Of a stretch of 23,377 nucleotides of DNA, positions 7,052-15,279 are shown piece by piece. Each line of letters starts with the position of its first letter. Position 1 is the stretch's first letter. The position numbers and the translations under genes are program-made. The notes under the pieces are model-generated. The model saw only the letters and a list, made by a program, of their open reading frames with translations. It was not told the DNA's origin and did no database searches. The stretch comes from an uncultured Bacteroides sp. (lineage in GTDB: Bacteria > Bacteroidota > Bacteroidia > Bacteroidales > Bacteroidaceae), in contig NZ_CABUHK010000083.1 in NCBI RefSeq assembly GCF_902491285.1, positions 1-23,377 of the forward strand, in the 5' to 3' direction.

Positions 7052-8332
7052 ATGATACAACAACGAATTATACAGTATATAGATAAAGAAGATTTATTTT
7101 CTTCCGACAGTAAGATTCTGGTAGCATTGAGCGGCGGTGTCGACTCGGTAGCATTGTTATGCATCCTTCATGCAGCAGGCTATCATTGCGAAGCTGCACA
7201 TTGCAACTTCCATTTGCGCGGTGAAGAATCGAACCGCGACGAGCAATTTGTCCGCCAACTATGCAGAAAATATGAAACCCGCCTGCACACTGTTGATTTT
7301 GACACTACCCGATATGCAGCCGAAAAACATATTTCCATCGAAATGGCCGCCCGAGAATTACGTTACAACTGGTTCGAAGAAATAAGAAACGAATGCCAGG
7401 CCGATGTCATAGCCGTTGCCCACCATCAAGACGATAGCGTAGAAACGATATTGCTGAATCTAATCCGTGGAACAGGAATTACCGGATTATTAGGAATACG
7501 TCCCCGCAATGGAGTAATCGTGCGCCCTTTACTTTGTATCAACCGGGAAGAAATCCTGCATTACCTGCAAAGCATCGGGCAGGATTATGTGACCGACAGC
7601 ACCAATCTGGAAGACGAATACACCCGTAATAAAATCCGGCTCAACCTCCTTCCTCTCATGCAGACCATGAATCCATCGGTAAAAAACAGCCTGATAGAAA
7701 CAAGTAATTATCTGAATGACATATCTGTTATATATAATAGATATACAGAAGAAGCCAAAGCAAGGATAGTCACGACAGAAGGCATCCGAATCCACGAATT
7801 ATTAAAAGAGCCGGCACCCGAAGCTCTTTTGTTTGAACTCCTGCATCCTCTGGGCTTCAACTCCGCACAAATCAGAGATATTGCCAACTCACTTCACGGA
7901 CAACCGGGAAAGCAGTTCAACAGCAAAGAATGGAGAGTAATCAAAGACAGGAAACTCCTTTTATTAGAAAGCATCCGGCCGGGAAACAGAGAGGGACTCC
8001 CTTTCCAAATCATCAAAGAGGAAAAAGAATATACATCAGACTTTCAGATTCCACGAGAAAAAGGAATTGCCTGTTTTGATGCAGACAAGCTGAATGAAGA
8101 AATTTCTTACCGGAAATGGCAGACAGGAGATACTTTTATCCCTTTCGGAATGAAAGGAAAGAAAAAAATAAGCGATTATCTGACCGACCGCAAATTTTCT
8201 ATCAGCCAGAAAGAACGCCAGTGGGTACTCTGTTGCGGAGAACGCATTGCGTGGCTGATAGGTGAACGGACAGATAACCGCTTCCGTATTGATGAAACGA
8301 CCAAACGTGTCGTTATCTATAAAATAGTCTGA
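7052..8332 (+). CDS. tilS: tRNA(Ile)-lysidine synthase
   Basis: Essential enzyme that changes C34 of tRNA-Ile(CAU) to lysidine using ATP, so that AUA codons are read as Ile. The product has 426 residues from the ATG at 7052. The N-terminal PP-loop domain has the ATP motif [12 protein letters not shown] (SGGVDS at 27-32), followed by the family block [26 protein letters not shown] near 130-155 and the R-P-L-L pattern after it. The C-terminal TilS domain carries the [22 protein letters not shown] stretch used for tRNA binding. An upstream in-frame ATG at 6962 would add 30 non-family residues and lies upstream of the -7 element, so 7052 is preferred. The 3' end overlaps the convergent flavodoxin/ferredoxin gene by 16 bp. 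Confidence 0.94.
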   Translation: MIQQRIIQYIDKEDLFSSDSKILVALSGGVDSVALLCILHAAGYHCEAAHCNFHLRGEESNRDEQFVRQLCRKYETRLHTVDFDTTRYAAEKHISIEMAARELRYNWFEEIRNECQADVIAVAHHQDDSVETILLNLIRGTGITGLLGIRPRNGVIVRPLLCINREEILHYLQSIGQDYVTDSTNLEDEYTRNKIRLNLLPLMQTMNPSVKNSLIETSNYLNDISVIYNRYTEEAKARIVTTEGIRIHELLKEPAPEALLFELLHPLGFNSAQIRDIANSLHGQPGKQFNSKEWRVIKDRKLLLLESIRPGNREGLPFQIIKEEKEYTSDFQIPREKGIACFDADKLNEEISYRKWQTGDTFIPFGMKGKKKISDYLTDRKFSISQKERQWVLCCGERIAWLIGERTDNRFRIDETTKRVVIYKIV

Positions 8333-9153
8333 GGTAATTTCTGTTTCTTAAAACAATCAGACAGCAAGGCAGCAAAAGGAGTATCATATACTCTGGCCTT
8401 TTTTGTGCAAGCCTTTACGCAGGCACAACACTTGATACATTTGGCCTCATCCGTATGCAACTCGTCACCCTTGGTAATAGCTCCTGCCGGACAACGAACC
8501 ACGCATAATCCGCAATGAGTACATAAGTTTTCATCTTCCACCCAAGGAGTGCGGGGAAGCGGCGTACCGCTTTTACGCAATTTAATGACCTTTCTCAGAA
8601 AACGGAACAAAGGAAAGAAAGGTTGTCCCGGACGTTTAATAGCGCGTACATCTACCGGATAAAGAGTATCCATATTACCGGCCGCGTTTATTTTCTCCAT
8701 AATCTTTTTCCCAAATTCCGCAGCAAAAGCCAGATCAGAGTCATTAGGACGTCCGACAGCAATCGGGTGTTCATCGGTACTATACGAATGTTCTCCGATA
8801 AAAGTCGCCCCGGCAATCACCTTCATACCATGCGGTACGGCAAAAGCATCCAACTCCATTAAAGCTTTTTCGTAAGCGCGGTTTCCATAAACCACTACAA
8901 GAACGGTGGGAGTATCCAGACCGCGGATACCCTGCAAACGTTCCATTGCCAAAGGAGCCACATGCCCCCCATACACAGGAACCACAATAATAGCCAATGC
9001 AGACGCAGGAATTACAATTTCCTCAGTAGCCTGTTGAGTGACATTTATGGGAAGAATATTTTTTATGCCTGCTCCGTGAACAATCGCCTCAGCTATTTGT
9101 TTTGATGTATGTGTAGGCGAAAAATAAATTAAATAAGCTTCATTTACTGTCAT
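8317..9153 (-). CDS. EFR1-type protein: flavodoxin-like domain plus two [4Fe-4S] clusters
   Basis: A 278-residue soluble redox protein. Residues 1-155 are flavodoxin-like with the phosphate-binding loop [14 protein letters not shown] (11-24), [17 protein letters not shown] and a [10 protein letters not shown] loop. The C-terminal part is a bacterial 2[4Fe-4S] ferredoxin: cluster one Cys211, 214, 217, 221 followed by Pro; cluster two Cys239, 242, 245, 249, where the usual following Pro is Thr. The family (EFR1, flavodoxin fused to ferredoxin) is common in anaerobes; electron donor and acceptor are unknown, so no reaction is assigned. The gene is alone, divergent from rho and convergent with tilS, overlapping its last 16 bases. 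A TATCTTTG element lies 20 bases upstream of the ATG. The domain call is firm, the function open. Confidence 0.88.
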   Translation of the reverse strand: MTVNEAYLIYFSPTHTSKQIAEAIVHGAGIKNILPINVTQQATEEIVIPASALAIIVVPVYGGHVAPLAMERLQGIRGLDTPTVLVVVYGNRAYEKALMELDAFAVPHGMKVIAGATFIGEHSYSTDEHPIAVGRPNDSDLAFAAEFGKKIMEKINAAGNMDTLYPVDVRAIKRPGQPFFPLFRFLRKVIKLRKSGTPLPRTPWVEDENLCTHCGLCVVRCPAGAITKGDELHTDEAKCIKCCACVKACTKKARVYDTPFAALLSDCFKKQKLPQTIL

Positions 9154-9172
9154 ACTATTTTCTTTTATCTAG

Positions 9173-9180
9173 CAAAGATA
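9173..9180 (-). promoter_or_regulatory. -7 element of the flavodoxin/ferredoxin gene
   Basis: Minus-strand TATCTTTG, a perfect TAnnTTTG, ends 20 bases before the ATG at 9153. No clear TTTG box is found 19-21 bases upstream. Confidence 0.6.
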
Positions 9181-9233
9181 CACTTTTACGTGGAAAAAAA
9201 TGGTTGATTGTTCATGAAACCAAAAAAAATTAT

Positions 9234-9241
9234 TATCTTTG
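9234..9241 (+). promoter_or_regulatory. -7 element of the rho promoter
   Basis: TATCTTTG is a perfect TAnnTTTG. A partial -33 candidate TTGT lies about 22 bases upstream (9208-9211). Use of this promoter leaves a leader of about 140 bases before the rho ATG. Confidence 0.6.
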
Positions 9242-9387
9242 CCCCGTTGAAACATTCTACGATTCAACACATACATCCCTAATTCATAATAAAAAACAAA
9301 ACGTATGCTTGCATATCTGTAGCTATAAGCTGTAGTAATGCTGTCCGTAATTCAGCTAAAAGAAATATTAATAACTTACCATACTAT

Positions 9388-11574
9388 ATGTATAACATTA
9401 TCCAATTAAACGACAAAGATCTGTCGGAGCTTCAAATTATTGCCAAAGATTTAGGCATAAAAAAAGCAGACTCATTCAAAAAAGAAGACCTTGTTTATAA
9501 AATACTCGATGAACAGGCAATTGTAGGAGCTACCAAGAAAGTGGCCGCAGACAAGCTCAAAGAAGAGCGCAAAGACGATAAGAAAAAACGTTCACCGCGT
9601 GTAACTCCTGCCAAGAAAGAAGACAAGGCGGCTTCCGCAACCAAGGGCGGAGAAATTACAAAAGCCAAAGAGACTACTCCTGCTAAGGCACAACCTTCCA
9701 AAGAGGCTGGTACAAACAAAGAAAAAGAAACTCCTGCCGTTGAAGCCAAAGCTGAAAATGCTGCCGCTCCCAAACGTAAAGTAGGCCGTCCACGCAAGAA
9801 TGCTGACACTACTGAGAAAAAAGAAGTAGAGAATGTTAAGCCGGCAGTAGCTATCAAAGAAGCGGAAGCTAAACCTGTTGTCGCAGCAGCAAAACCTGCT
9901 GAGACTGCACAGAAAGCAGTTCCGGCACAACAACCTGCTGAAAAGAAGGAGACAACCAATAAGCCGGTTGCAGAAGCAAACAAGCCTGATGCCGAGAAGA
10001 AAGTAATAGCAAAACCACAAAAAAAAGTTGCACCTGTTATTGACGAAGAAAGCAATATCCTGTCCAGTGCAGACGATGATGATTTCATTCCAATCGAAGA
10101 TCTGCCTTCTGAAAAAATAGAGCTCCCTACCGAATTGTTCGGTAAATTCGAGGCTACCAAGACAGAACCGATACAGGTTGCACCCGAACAACCGTCTCAT
10201 TCCCAGCAGCAGCAATCCCAACAACAGCAGCAATCGCAGCAGCAACGTCCGCGCATTGTTCGCCCGCGTGACAACAACAATAATAACAATAACGCTACCA
10301 ACAACAATAATTTCCAGCGTAACAATAACCAGAATCAGAACCAACAGCGCCTGCCTATGCCGCGTGCCACTCAGCAGAACAATGCAAACGAACACCTTCC
10401 GGCACAACAACCGCAGGAGCGCAAAGTTATTGAACGCGAAAAACCTTACGAATTTGACGATATCCTCAATGGAGTAGGCGTTTTGGAAATCATGCAGGAC
10501 GGATACGGATTCCTGCGTTCTTCCGATTACAACTATCTTTCTTCTCCGGACGACATCTACGTATCACAGTCACAAATCAAACTGTTCGGTCTGAAGACCG
10601 GTGACGTAGTAGAAGGCGTTATCCGCCCGCCCAAAGAAGGAGAAAAATACTTCCCGCTGGTCAAAGTATCGAAAATCAACGGACGTGACGCAGCTTTTGT
10701 TCGCGACCGCGTTCCTTTCGAACACCTGACACCTCTCTTCCCGGATGAAAAGTTCAAACTTTGCAAAGGCGGTTATTCAGACTCCATGTCAGCCCGTGTC
10801 GTAGACCTTTTCGCTCCGATCGGTAAAGGCCAGCGTGCATTGATCGTAGCCCAGCCAAAGACCGGTAAGACTATCTTGATGAAAGATATCGCCAACGCAA
10901 TCGCAGCCAACCATCCGGAAGTGTACATGATTATGCTGTTGATTGACGAACGTCCTGAAGAAGTAACCGACATGGCACGCAGCGTCAATGCGGAAGTTAT
11001 CGCCTCCACTTTCGACGAACCGGCAGAACGCCACGTGAAAATCGCAGGTATCGTACTGGAAAAAGCAAAACGCCTGGTAGAGTGCGGTCACGATGTAGTT
11101 ATCTTCCTCGATTCTATTACCCGTCTGGCACGTGCATACAATACAGTTTCTCCGGCATCCGGCAAAGTGCTTTCCGGTGGTGTTGACGCTAATGCACTGC
11201 ACAAGCCCAAACGTTTCTTCGGCGCTGCACGTAATATAGAGAACGGCGGCTCACTGACCATCATCGCTACCGCCCTGATCGACACCGGCTCCAAGATGGA
11301 CGAAGTTATCTTCGAAGAATTCAAGGGTACAGGCAACATGGAGTTGCAGCTCGACCGCAACCTGTCCAACAAACGTATCTTCCCTGCTGTCAACATTACC
11401 GCATCCAGCACTCGTCGCGACGACCTGCTGCTTGACAAGACAACGCTTGACCGTATGTGGATCTTACGCAAATATCTTGCCGACATGAATCCGATCGAAG
11501 CAATGGATTTCGTAAAAGACCGTTTGGAAAAAACCAGAGACAACGACGAGTTCCTGATGAGCATGAATAGCTAA
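9388..11574 (+). CDS. rho: Transcription termination factor Rho with long disordered insertion
   Basis: Hexameric RNA-dependent ATPase that ends transcription. At 728 residues it is about 300 longer than E. coli Rho (419). Residues 1-45 form the Rho N-terminal helical domain. Residues ~50-345 are an insertion: first Lys/Ala/Glu/Pro-rich with an AT-hook-like KRKVGRPRK (129-137), then an acidic patch (217-240), then Gln-rich (271-286) and Asn-rich (296-320) runs. Residues ~352-435 are the cold-shock-type RNA-binding domain. The motor has Walker [13 protein letters not shown] (488-499), Walker [17 protein letters not shown] (570-585), and the Q/R-loop region to RRDDLLLD. Large insertions are known in Bacteroidota Rho, and in B. 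thetaiotaomicron the disordered region was reported to drive phase separation. All motor motifs are intact. Followed by a gap with inverted repeats and a C-rich tract, not a canonical terminator. Confidence 0.97.
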   Translation: MYNIIQLNDKDLSELQIIAKDLGIKKADSFKKEDLVYKILDEQAIVGATKKVAADKLKEERKDDKKKRSPRVTPAKKEDKAASATKGGEITKAKETTPAKAQPSKEAGTNKEKETPAVEAKAENAAAPKRKVGRPRKNADTTEKKEVENVKPAVAIKEAEAKPVVAAAKPAETAQKAVPAQQPAEKKETTNKPVAEANKPDAEKKVIAKPQKKVAPVIDEESNILSSADDDDFIPIEDLPSEKIELPTELFGKFEATKTEPIQVAPEQPSHSQQQQSQQQQQSQQQRPRIVRPRDNNNNNNNATNNNNFQRNNNQNQNQQRLPMPRATQQNNANEHLPAQQPQERKVIEREKPYEFDDILNGVGVLEIMQDGYGFLRSSDYNYLSSPDDIYVSQSQIKLFGLKTGDVVEGVIRPPKEGEKYFPLVKVSKINGRDAAFVRDRVPFEHLTPLFPDEKFKLCKGGYSDSMSARVVDLFAPIGKGQRALIVAQPKTGKTILMKDIANAIAANHPEVYMIMLLIDERPEEVTDMARSVNAEVIASTFDEPAERHVKIAGIVLEKAKRLVECGHDVVIFLDSITRLARAYNTVSPASGKVLSGGVDANALHKPKRFFGAARNIENGGSLTIIATALIDTGSKMDEVIFEEFKGTGNMELQLDRNLSNKRIFPAVNITASSTRRDDLLLDKTTLDRMWILRKYLADMNPIEAMDFVKDRLEKTRDNDEFLMSMNS

Positions 11575-11590
11575 TCAACGGAAAACGATA

Positions 11591-11629
11591 AATAGTGACC
11601 AGGACATAAAAAACATCCTAACCACTATT
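11591..11629 (+). repeat. Interrupted inverted repeat after rho
   Basis: AATAGTG (11591-11597) pairs with CACTATT (11623-11629), and inside it AGGA (11601-11604) pairs with TCCT, with a 3x3 internal loop between. No T-run follows, so it does not look like a simple terminator; it may stabilise the rho mRNA 3' end. Confidence 0.4.
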
Positions 11630-11637
11630 ATTCAGGC

Positions 11638-11698
11638 ACGGATTATACGGATAGCGCAGTTCTTATTTTACCAAAACCGCGATTTCCATATAATCCGT
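11638..11698. repeat. 10-bp perfect inverted repeat spanning 61 bases
   Basis: ACGGATTATA (11638-11647) is matched exactly by TATAATCCGT (11689-11698); two further pairs form after one mismatch. The 41-base interior contains a weaker GCG/CGC pairing. The right arm is followed by an AT-rich stretch (11699-11724), so it could act as a poor intrinsic terminator, a 3'-end stabiliser or a binding site. Confidence 0.5.
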
Positions 11699-11730
11699 AC
11701 TTTATTTATATATTAAATTTTATTTGCGCC

Positions 11731-11830
11731 CCCCTCTTCTCTTTTTTCAAAATTCCACTTTTGTACAAAATCCTTTCATTTACGTCCAAAACCACCCCTC
11801 TACCCTTTTTTACATTTCCTTTTTTTCTAC
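11731..11830 (+). promoter_or_regulatory. C-rich, G-poor tract, possible Rho-utilisation (rut) region
   Basis: By hand count these 100 bases hold 33 C and only 2 G, with the rest T and A. RNA read through from rho would be unstructured and cytosine-rich, the property of rut sites used by Rho. It ends at the -7 element of the sulfatase gene, so it is upstream of that gene's own transcript. Function is inferred from composition only. Confidence 0.35.
11759..11770. promoter_or_regulatory. 12-bp perfect palindrome, possible operator
   Basis: TTTTGTACAAAA is self-complementary and lies about 58 bases upstream of the sulfatase -7 element. A related copy (ACTTTTGTTCCAAAATC, 11829-11845) overlaps that -7 element, making an imperfect direct repeat 72 bases apart. 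It could bind a dimeric regulator; AT-rich chance is possible. Confidence 0.3.
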
Positions 11831-11835
11831 TTTTG
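11828..11835 (+). promoter_or_regulatory. -7 element of the sulfatase promoter
   Basis: TACTTTTG is a perfect TAnnTTTG, 34 bases before the ATG at 11870. No TTTG box is seen at 19-21 bases upstream; the upstream tract is pyrimidine-rich. Confidence 0.55.
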
Positions 11836-11869
11836 TTCCAAAATCAATATTACTTAATTCTAACCAAGA

Positions 11870-13336
11870 ATGAAAACGATTTATCCTTTCATGGGTTTGG
11901 CCCTATGCGGCATAACAGCCCAGGCACAAGAAAAGCCGAATTTCCTTATTATCCAATGCGACCATTTGACGCAACGTGTCGTAGGTGCCTACGGCCATAC
12001 ACAAGGTTGCACCCTTCCCATTGACGAAGTTGCTTCGAGAGGAGTCATCTTCTCCAATGCTTATGTAGGCTGTCCTCTCAGCCAACCTTCACGTGCGGCT
12101 TTATGGAGCGGCATGATGCCTCATCAAACCAATGTGCGTTCCAATTCCAGCGAACCGGTCAATCCACGCATACCGGAAAGCGTACCGACTTTAGGTAGTC
12201 TTTTCTCCGAGAACGGTTACGAAGCCGTACATTTCGGAAAGACCCATGACATGGGGTCACTCAGAGGATTCAAACATAAAGAACCGGTAGCAAAACCATT
12301 TACCGATCCTGAATTTCCTGTCAACAACGACAGCTTTCTGGATGTGGGAACCTGCGAGGACGCAGTAGCCTATCTGAGCAATCCGCCCCAGGAACCTTTC
12401 ATCTGCATAGCCGATTTTCAGAACCCTCACAATATCTGCGGATTTGTAGGAGCTAATGAAGGCGTGCATACAGATCGCCCCATCAGCGGCACTCTTCCCG
12501 AACTGCCTGCCAATTTTGATGTCGAGGACTGGAGCAACATCCCCACTCCGGTACAGTATATTTGTTGCAGCCACCGCCGAATGACACAGGCTTCCCATTG
12601 GAGCGAAGAAAACTACCGCCACTACATCGCAGCTTTCCAACACTACACGAAGATGGTATCCAAACAAGTAGACAGCGTGCTGAAAGCACTTTACTCTACG
12701 CCTGCCGGAAAAAATACCATCGTAGTCATCTTAGCCGACCACGGTGACGGAATGGCTTCGCACCGCATGGTGACCAAGCACATCAGTTTCTACGACGAAA
12801 TGACAAACGTTCCGTTCATCTTTGCAGGTCCCGGCATCAAACAACAGAAAAAGCCGGTAGACCACCTGCTCGCACAGCCCACGCTCGACCTTCTGCCTAC
12901 TCTTTGCGACCTGGCAGGAATTTCCGTTCCGGCAGAGAAAGAAGGAATCAGCCTTGCCCCTACCCTAAAAGGAGAAAAACAAACGAACACCCACCCGTAT
13001 GTCGTCTCCGAATGGCATAGTGAATATGAGTATGTGACAACACCCGGACGCATGGTACGCGGGCCAAGATACAAATACACCCACTATCTGGAAGGCAACG
13101 GAGAAGAGTTGTACGACATGAAAAAAGATCCGGGAGAACGCAAGAATCTCGCCAAAGACCCTAAATACACCAAGGTCCTGGCAGAACACCGTGCAATGCT
13201 CGATGACTACATCGCCCGGACAAAAGACGACTATCGCAGCCTGAAAGTAGACGCCGACCCACGATGCAGAAATCACACCCCGGGTTATCCAAATCACGAA
13301 GGCCCCGGAGCACGTGAGATTCTCAAAAAAAAATAA
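11870..13336 (+). CDS. Secreted sulfatase, S1 family, Ser-type formylglycine motif
   Basis: A 488-residue sulfate-ester hydrolase of the alkaline-phosphatase fold. The N-terminus is a signal peptide with likely cleavage after AQA (residue 19), so it acts in the periplasm or on the cell surface. The formylglycine motif is SQPSR (71-75), in the frame CPLSQPSRAALWSG: a Ser-type site that needs an anaerobic sulfatase-maturating radical-SAM enzyme, not encoded here. Other catalytic and metal residues fit: IIQCDH (Asp31), FGKTH (Lys124, His126), FQNPHN (His187), LADHGD (Asp290, His291) and TKH (Lys303, His304). The C-terminal subdomain has the usual RGPRYKYTHY and ELYDMKKDP blocks. Substrate is not readable; host glycan or glycosaminoglycan sulfates are the usual targets in gut Bacteroides. 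No SusC/D pair, glycoside hydrolase or regulator of a utilisation locus adjoins it on this side. Confidence 0.92.
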   Translation: MKTIYPFMGLALCGITAQAQEKPNFLIIQCDHLTQRVVGAYGHTQGCTLPIDEVASRGVIFSNAYVGCPLSQPSRAALWSGMMPHQTNVRSNSSEPVNPRIPESVPTLGSLFSENGYEAVHFGKTHDMGSLRGFKHKEPVAKPFTDPEFPVNNDSFLDVGTCEDAVAYLSNPPQEPFICIADFQNPHNICGFVGANEGVHTDRPISGTLPELPANFDVEDWSNIPTPVQYICCSHRRMTQASHWSEENYRHYIAAFQHYTKMVSKQVDSVLKALYSTPAGKNTIVVILADHGDGMASHRMVTKHISFYDEMTNVPFIFAGPGIKQQKKPVDHLLAQPTLDLLPTLCDLAGISVPAEKEGISLAPTLKGEKQTNTHPYVVSEWHSEYEYVTTPGRMVRGPRYKYTHYLEGNGEELYDMKKDPGERKNLAKDPKYTKVLAEHRAMLDDYIARTKDDYRSLKVDADPRCRNHTPGYPNHEGPGAREILKKK

Positions 13337-13342
13337 AATAAT

Positions 13343-13381
13343 AAAAAGAGCGGAGATTTCTTTGTAATCTTCGCTCTTTTT
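13343..13381 (+). terminator. Strong intrinsic terminator after the sulfatase
   Basis: A 16-bp stem (13343-13358 with 13366-13381, one G.T wobble) closes a 7-base loop TCTTTGT and ends in five T. The A-run on the left arm makes it usable in both directions. Confidence 0.9.
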
Positions 13382-13391
13382 ATTTCTTTTG
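13361..13391 (+). promoter_or_regulatory. Possible promoter of the kinase pair, overlapping the terminator
   Basis: TTTG in the terminator loop (13361-13364), a 19-base spacer, then TTCTTTTG (13384-13391) give the Bacteroides spacing, with one mismatch in the -7 box (T for A). It lies 34 bases before the GTG start at 13426. Confidence 0.4.
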
Positions 13392-13425
13392 CACATCATC
13401 TGACAAACAAACAACTTAATATCAA

Positions 13426-15279
13426 GTGAATAAACACAGATATCATACTATTGCAATCGTTGCAGCCATGCTTATACCGGCAACTCTGCATGCAGCGTAC
13501 AGCAATGCAGAACGCATCGCTCTATTGCAGTCATTGCTCGACTACAACGTACCATTCAGCACTGAAGTACCGATAGACAGCATCATCAAATGGGAAAAGA
13601 TACTGGAACCCGAACTGGAACAACAGCAACAATACTCACTTCTATTCCAACTAAAACACCTGACCGTCCAGGCATTAATTACAAAAGGCAATATCAGTCT
13701 GGCCATAGATAAAGCCAACCTGATGTACCAAAAAGCTAAGGACATGAATTACGCGCCGGGAACAGCACTCTCACTGCAGGCCATTGGAAACACTTATCAA
13801 AGCTCGTCAGCCGCCGTCGCAGCCATCGAATCTTACGAAGAAGCACTGGAAGCTGCACGCAAAATTCCTAACGCAACCCCATACACAAAAACAATCCTAT
13901 CCCAACTCATTCTGACCAAGCTCAAATATCGCCAACTGACAGATATAGGAAATTATATCCGGCAACTCAAATCCCTCTCCGACAAAAGCAAAAATCGTCA
14001 GGACGCCTTTTACCTGGCCTATTGCCAAGCATTCTACAACATACAGACGCGCCATCTTCCGGAAGCATTAACTTATCTGCAACAAGCCGACTCAATCAAT
14101 CAGCATTCCGCCAATTCCTACTATCTCCTGATGACTAAGTATCTGTATTCCCGCTACTATACCGAATCCGAAGATTATATTCAGGCATTAAAGATATTTG
14201 ACGAAACACCTTTGCACATAAGCACTGCAGCTTCATACAATTCCATTCCTATCCAGCAAGAACGCGCACAAATACTGGCACTGATGGGCAAAAACGAGGA
14301 AGCCTGCGAAACTTATGAATCATTGAATGCCATCAAAGACTCTTTGGAAACCTTGAATTACATCCGCCAAATCAATGAACTGCATACACTTTACCAAATT
14401 GACAAAAAGGAGTTAGACAGCCTGAACAGGCAGAAAACAATCCTCTATTGGAGTTGGTTTACAATCCTGTCCATAGTCACGCTAATCATATTTTTCATCT
14501 TCCTGATAAAGCGCAGCAATAAAAGGCTGCGGCAATCGCAATTAAAACTGGGAAAAGCCAAAAAACAGGAAGAAAACTCCATCCGGACGAAAAGCCTGTT
14601 CCTGTCTAATATGAGCCATGAAATCCGCACGCCACTCAACGCGCTGTCCGGTTTTTCCTCTATCCTGACGGAAGAGTCCATCGACAATGAAACCCGGCAG
14701 CAATGCAGTGATATTATTCAGCAGAATTCCGAACTGCTACTCAAGCTAATTAACGACGTTATCGACCTGTCCAGCCTTGAAGTCGGTAAAATGACATTCA
14801 AATATGAGCAATGTGACGCAGTAGCTATATGCAGAAACGTAATCGACATGGTCGAAAAGATAAAACAGACCAATGCGGATGTCCGCTTCTCCACCTCACT
14901 CCGGAAATTGGAATTGACAACGGACAATGCCCGATTGCAACAATTATTAATCAACCTGCTCATCAACTCCACTAAATTCACCCCGCAAGGCTCCATTATC
15001 ATGGAATTGGAGAAGCAAACAGAAGATATAGCCTTGTTTTCCGTGACCGATACAGGCTGCGGAATCACCAAAGACAATCAGGAAAAAATCTTCAACCGTT
15101 TTGAAAAATTGAACGAAAACGCACAAGGCACAGGGCTCGGCCTGTCTATCTGCCAACTTATCATCGAGCAACTGGGAGGCCGGATATGGATTGACCCGGA
15201 TTACGATAAAGGCGCGCGTTTCCTGTTTACACACCCCATCCATCGCCACAACCAACCAGAAAAGGAGAAAGCAGAATGA
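13426..15279 (+). CDS. TPR-linked membrane sensor histidine kinase (intact catalytic motifs)
   Basis: A 617-residue sensor. Start is GTG at 13426, which gives a good signal peptide (cleavage near LHA, residue 23); the next Met, residue 15, would cut it in half. Residues 30-325 are periplasmic alpha-helical TPR-like repeats, for example 117-148, 200-226 and 279-308. One membrane helix spans 338-362, followed by a short coiled coil. HisKA: phosphoacceptor His398 in MSHEIRTPLN, with Glu399 and Thr402. HATPase: N box LINLLINSTKFT (508-519), G1 DTGCGI (542-547), F box IFNRFEKL, G2 GTGLGLSI (568-575). All elements for autophosphorylation are present. There is no receiver or DNA-binding domain, so it needs a separate response regulator, and none lies nearby. 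The stop overlaps the next start (ATGA), coupling it to a degenerate paralogue. The ligand is unknown. Confidence 0.9.
   Translation: MNKHRYHTIAIVAAMLIPATLHAAYSNAERIALLQSLLDYNVPFSTEVPIDSIIKWEKILEPELEQQQQYSLLFQLKHLTVQALITKGNISLAIDKANLMYQKAKDMNYAPGTALSLQAIGNTYQSSSAAVAAIESYEEALEAARKIPNATPYTKTILSQLILTKLKYRQLTDIGNYIRQLKSLSDKSKNRQDAFYLAYCQAFYNIQTRHLPEALTYLQQADSINQHSANSYYLLMTKYLYSRYYTESEDYIQALKIFDETPLHISTAASYNSIPIQQERAQILALMGKNEEACETYESLNAIKDSLETLNYIRQINELHTLYQIDKKELDSLNRQKTILYWSWFTILSIVTLIIFFIFLIKRSNKRLRQSQLKLGKAKKQEENSIRTKSLFLSNMSHEIRTPLNALSGFSSILTEESIDNETRQQCSDIIQQNSELLLKLINDVIDLSSLEVGKMTFKYEQCDAVAICRNVIDMVEKIKQTNADVRFSTSLRKLELTTDNARLQQLLINLLINSTKFTPQGSIIMELEKQTEDIALFSVTDTGCGITKDNQEKIFNRFEKLNENAQGTGLGLSICQLIIEQLGGRIWIDPDYDKGARFLFTHPIHRHNQPEKEKAE

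Noticed and set aside
9495..10410. Two long minus-strand frames (221 and 272 codons) opposite the rho insertion
   Set aside because: They arise from the repetitive low-stop composition of the insertion; products are Ser/Ala- or Phe/Leu-rich runs without motifs.
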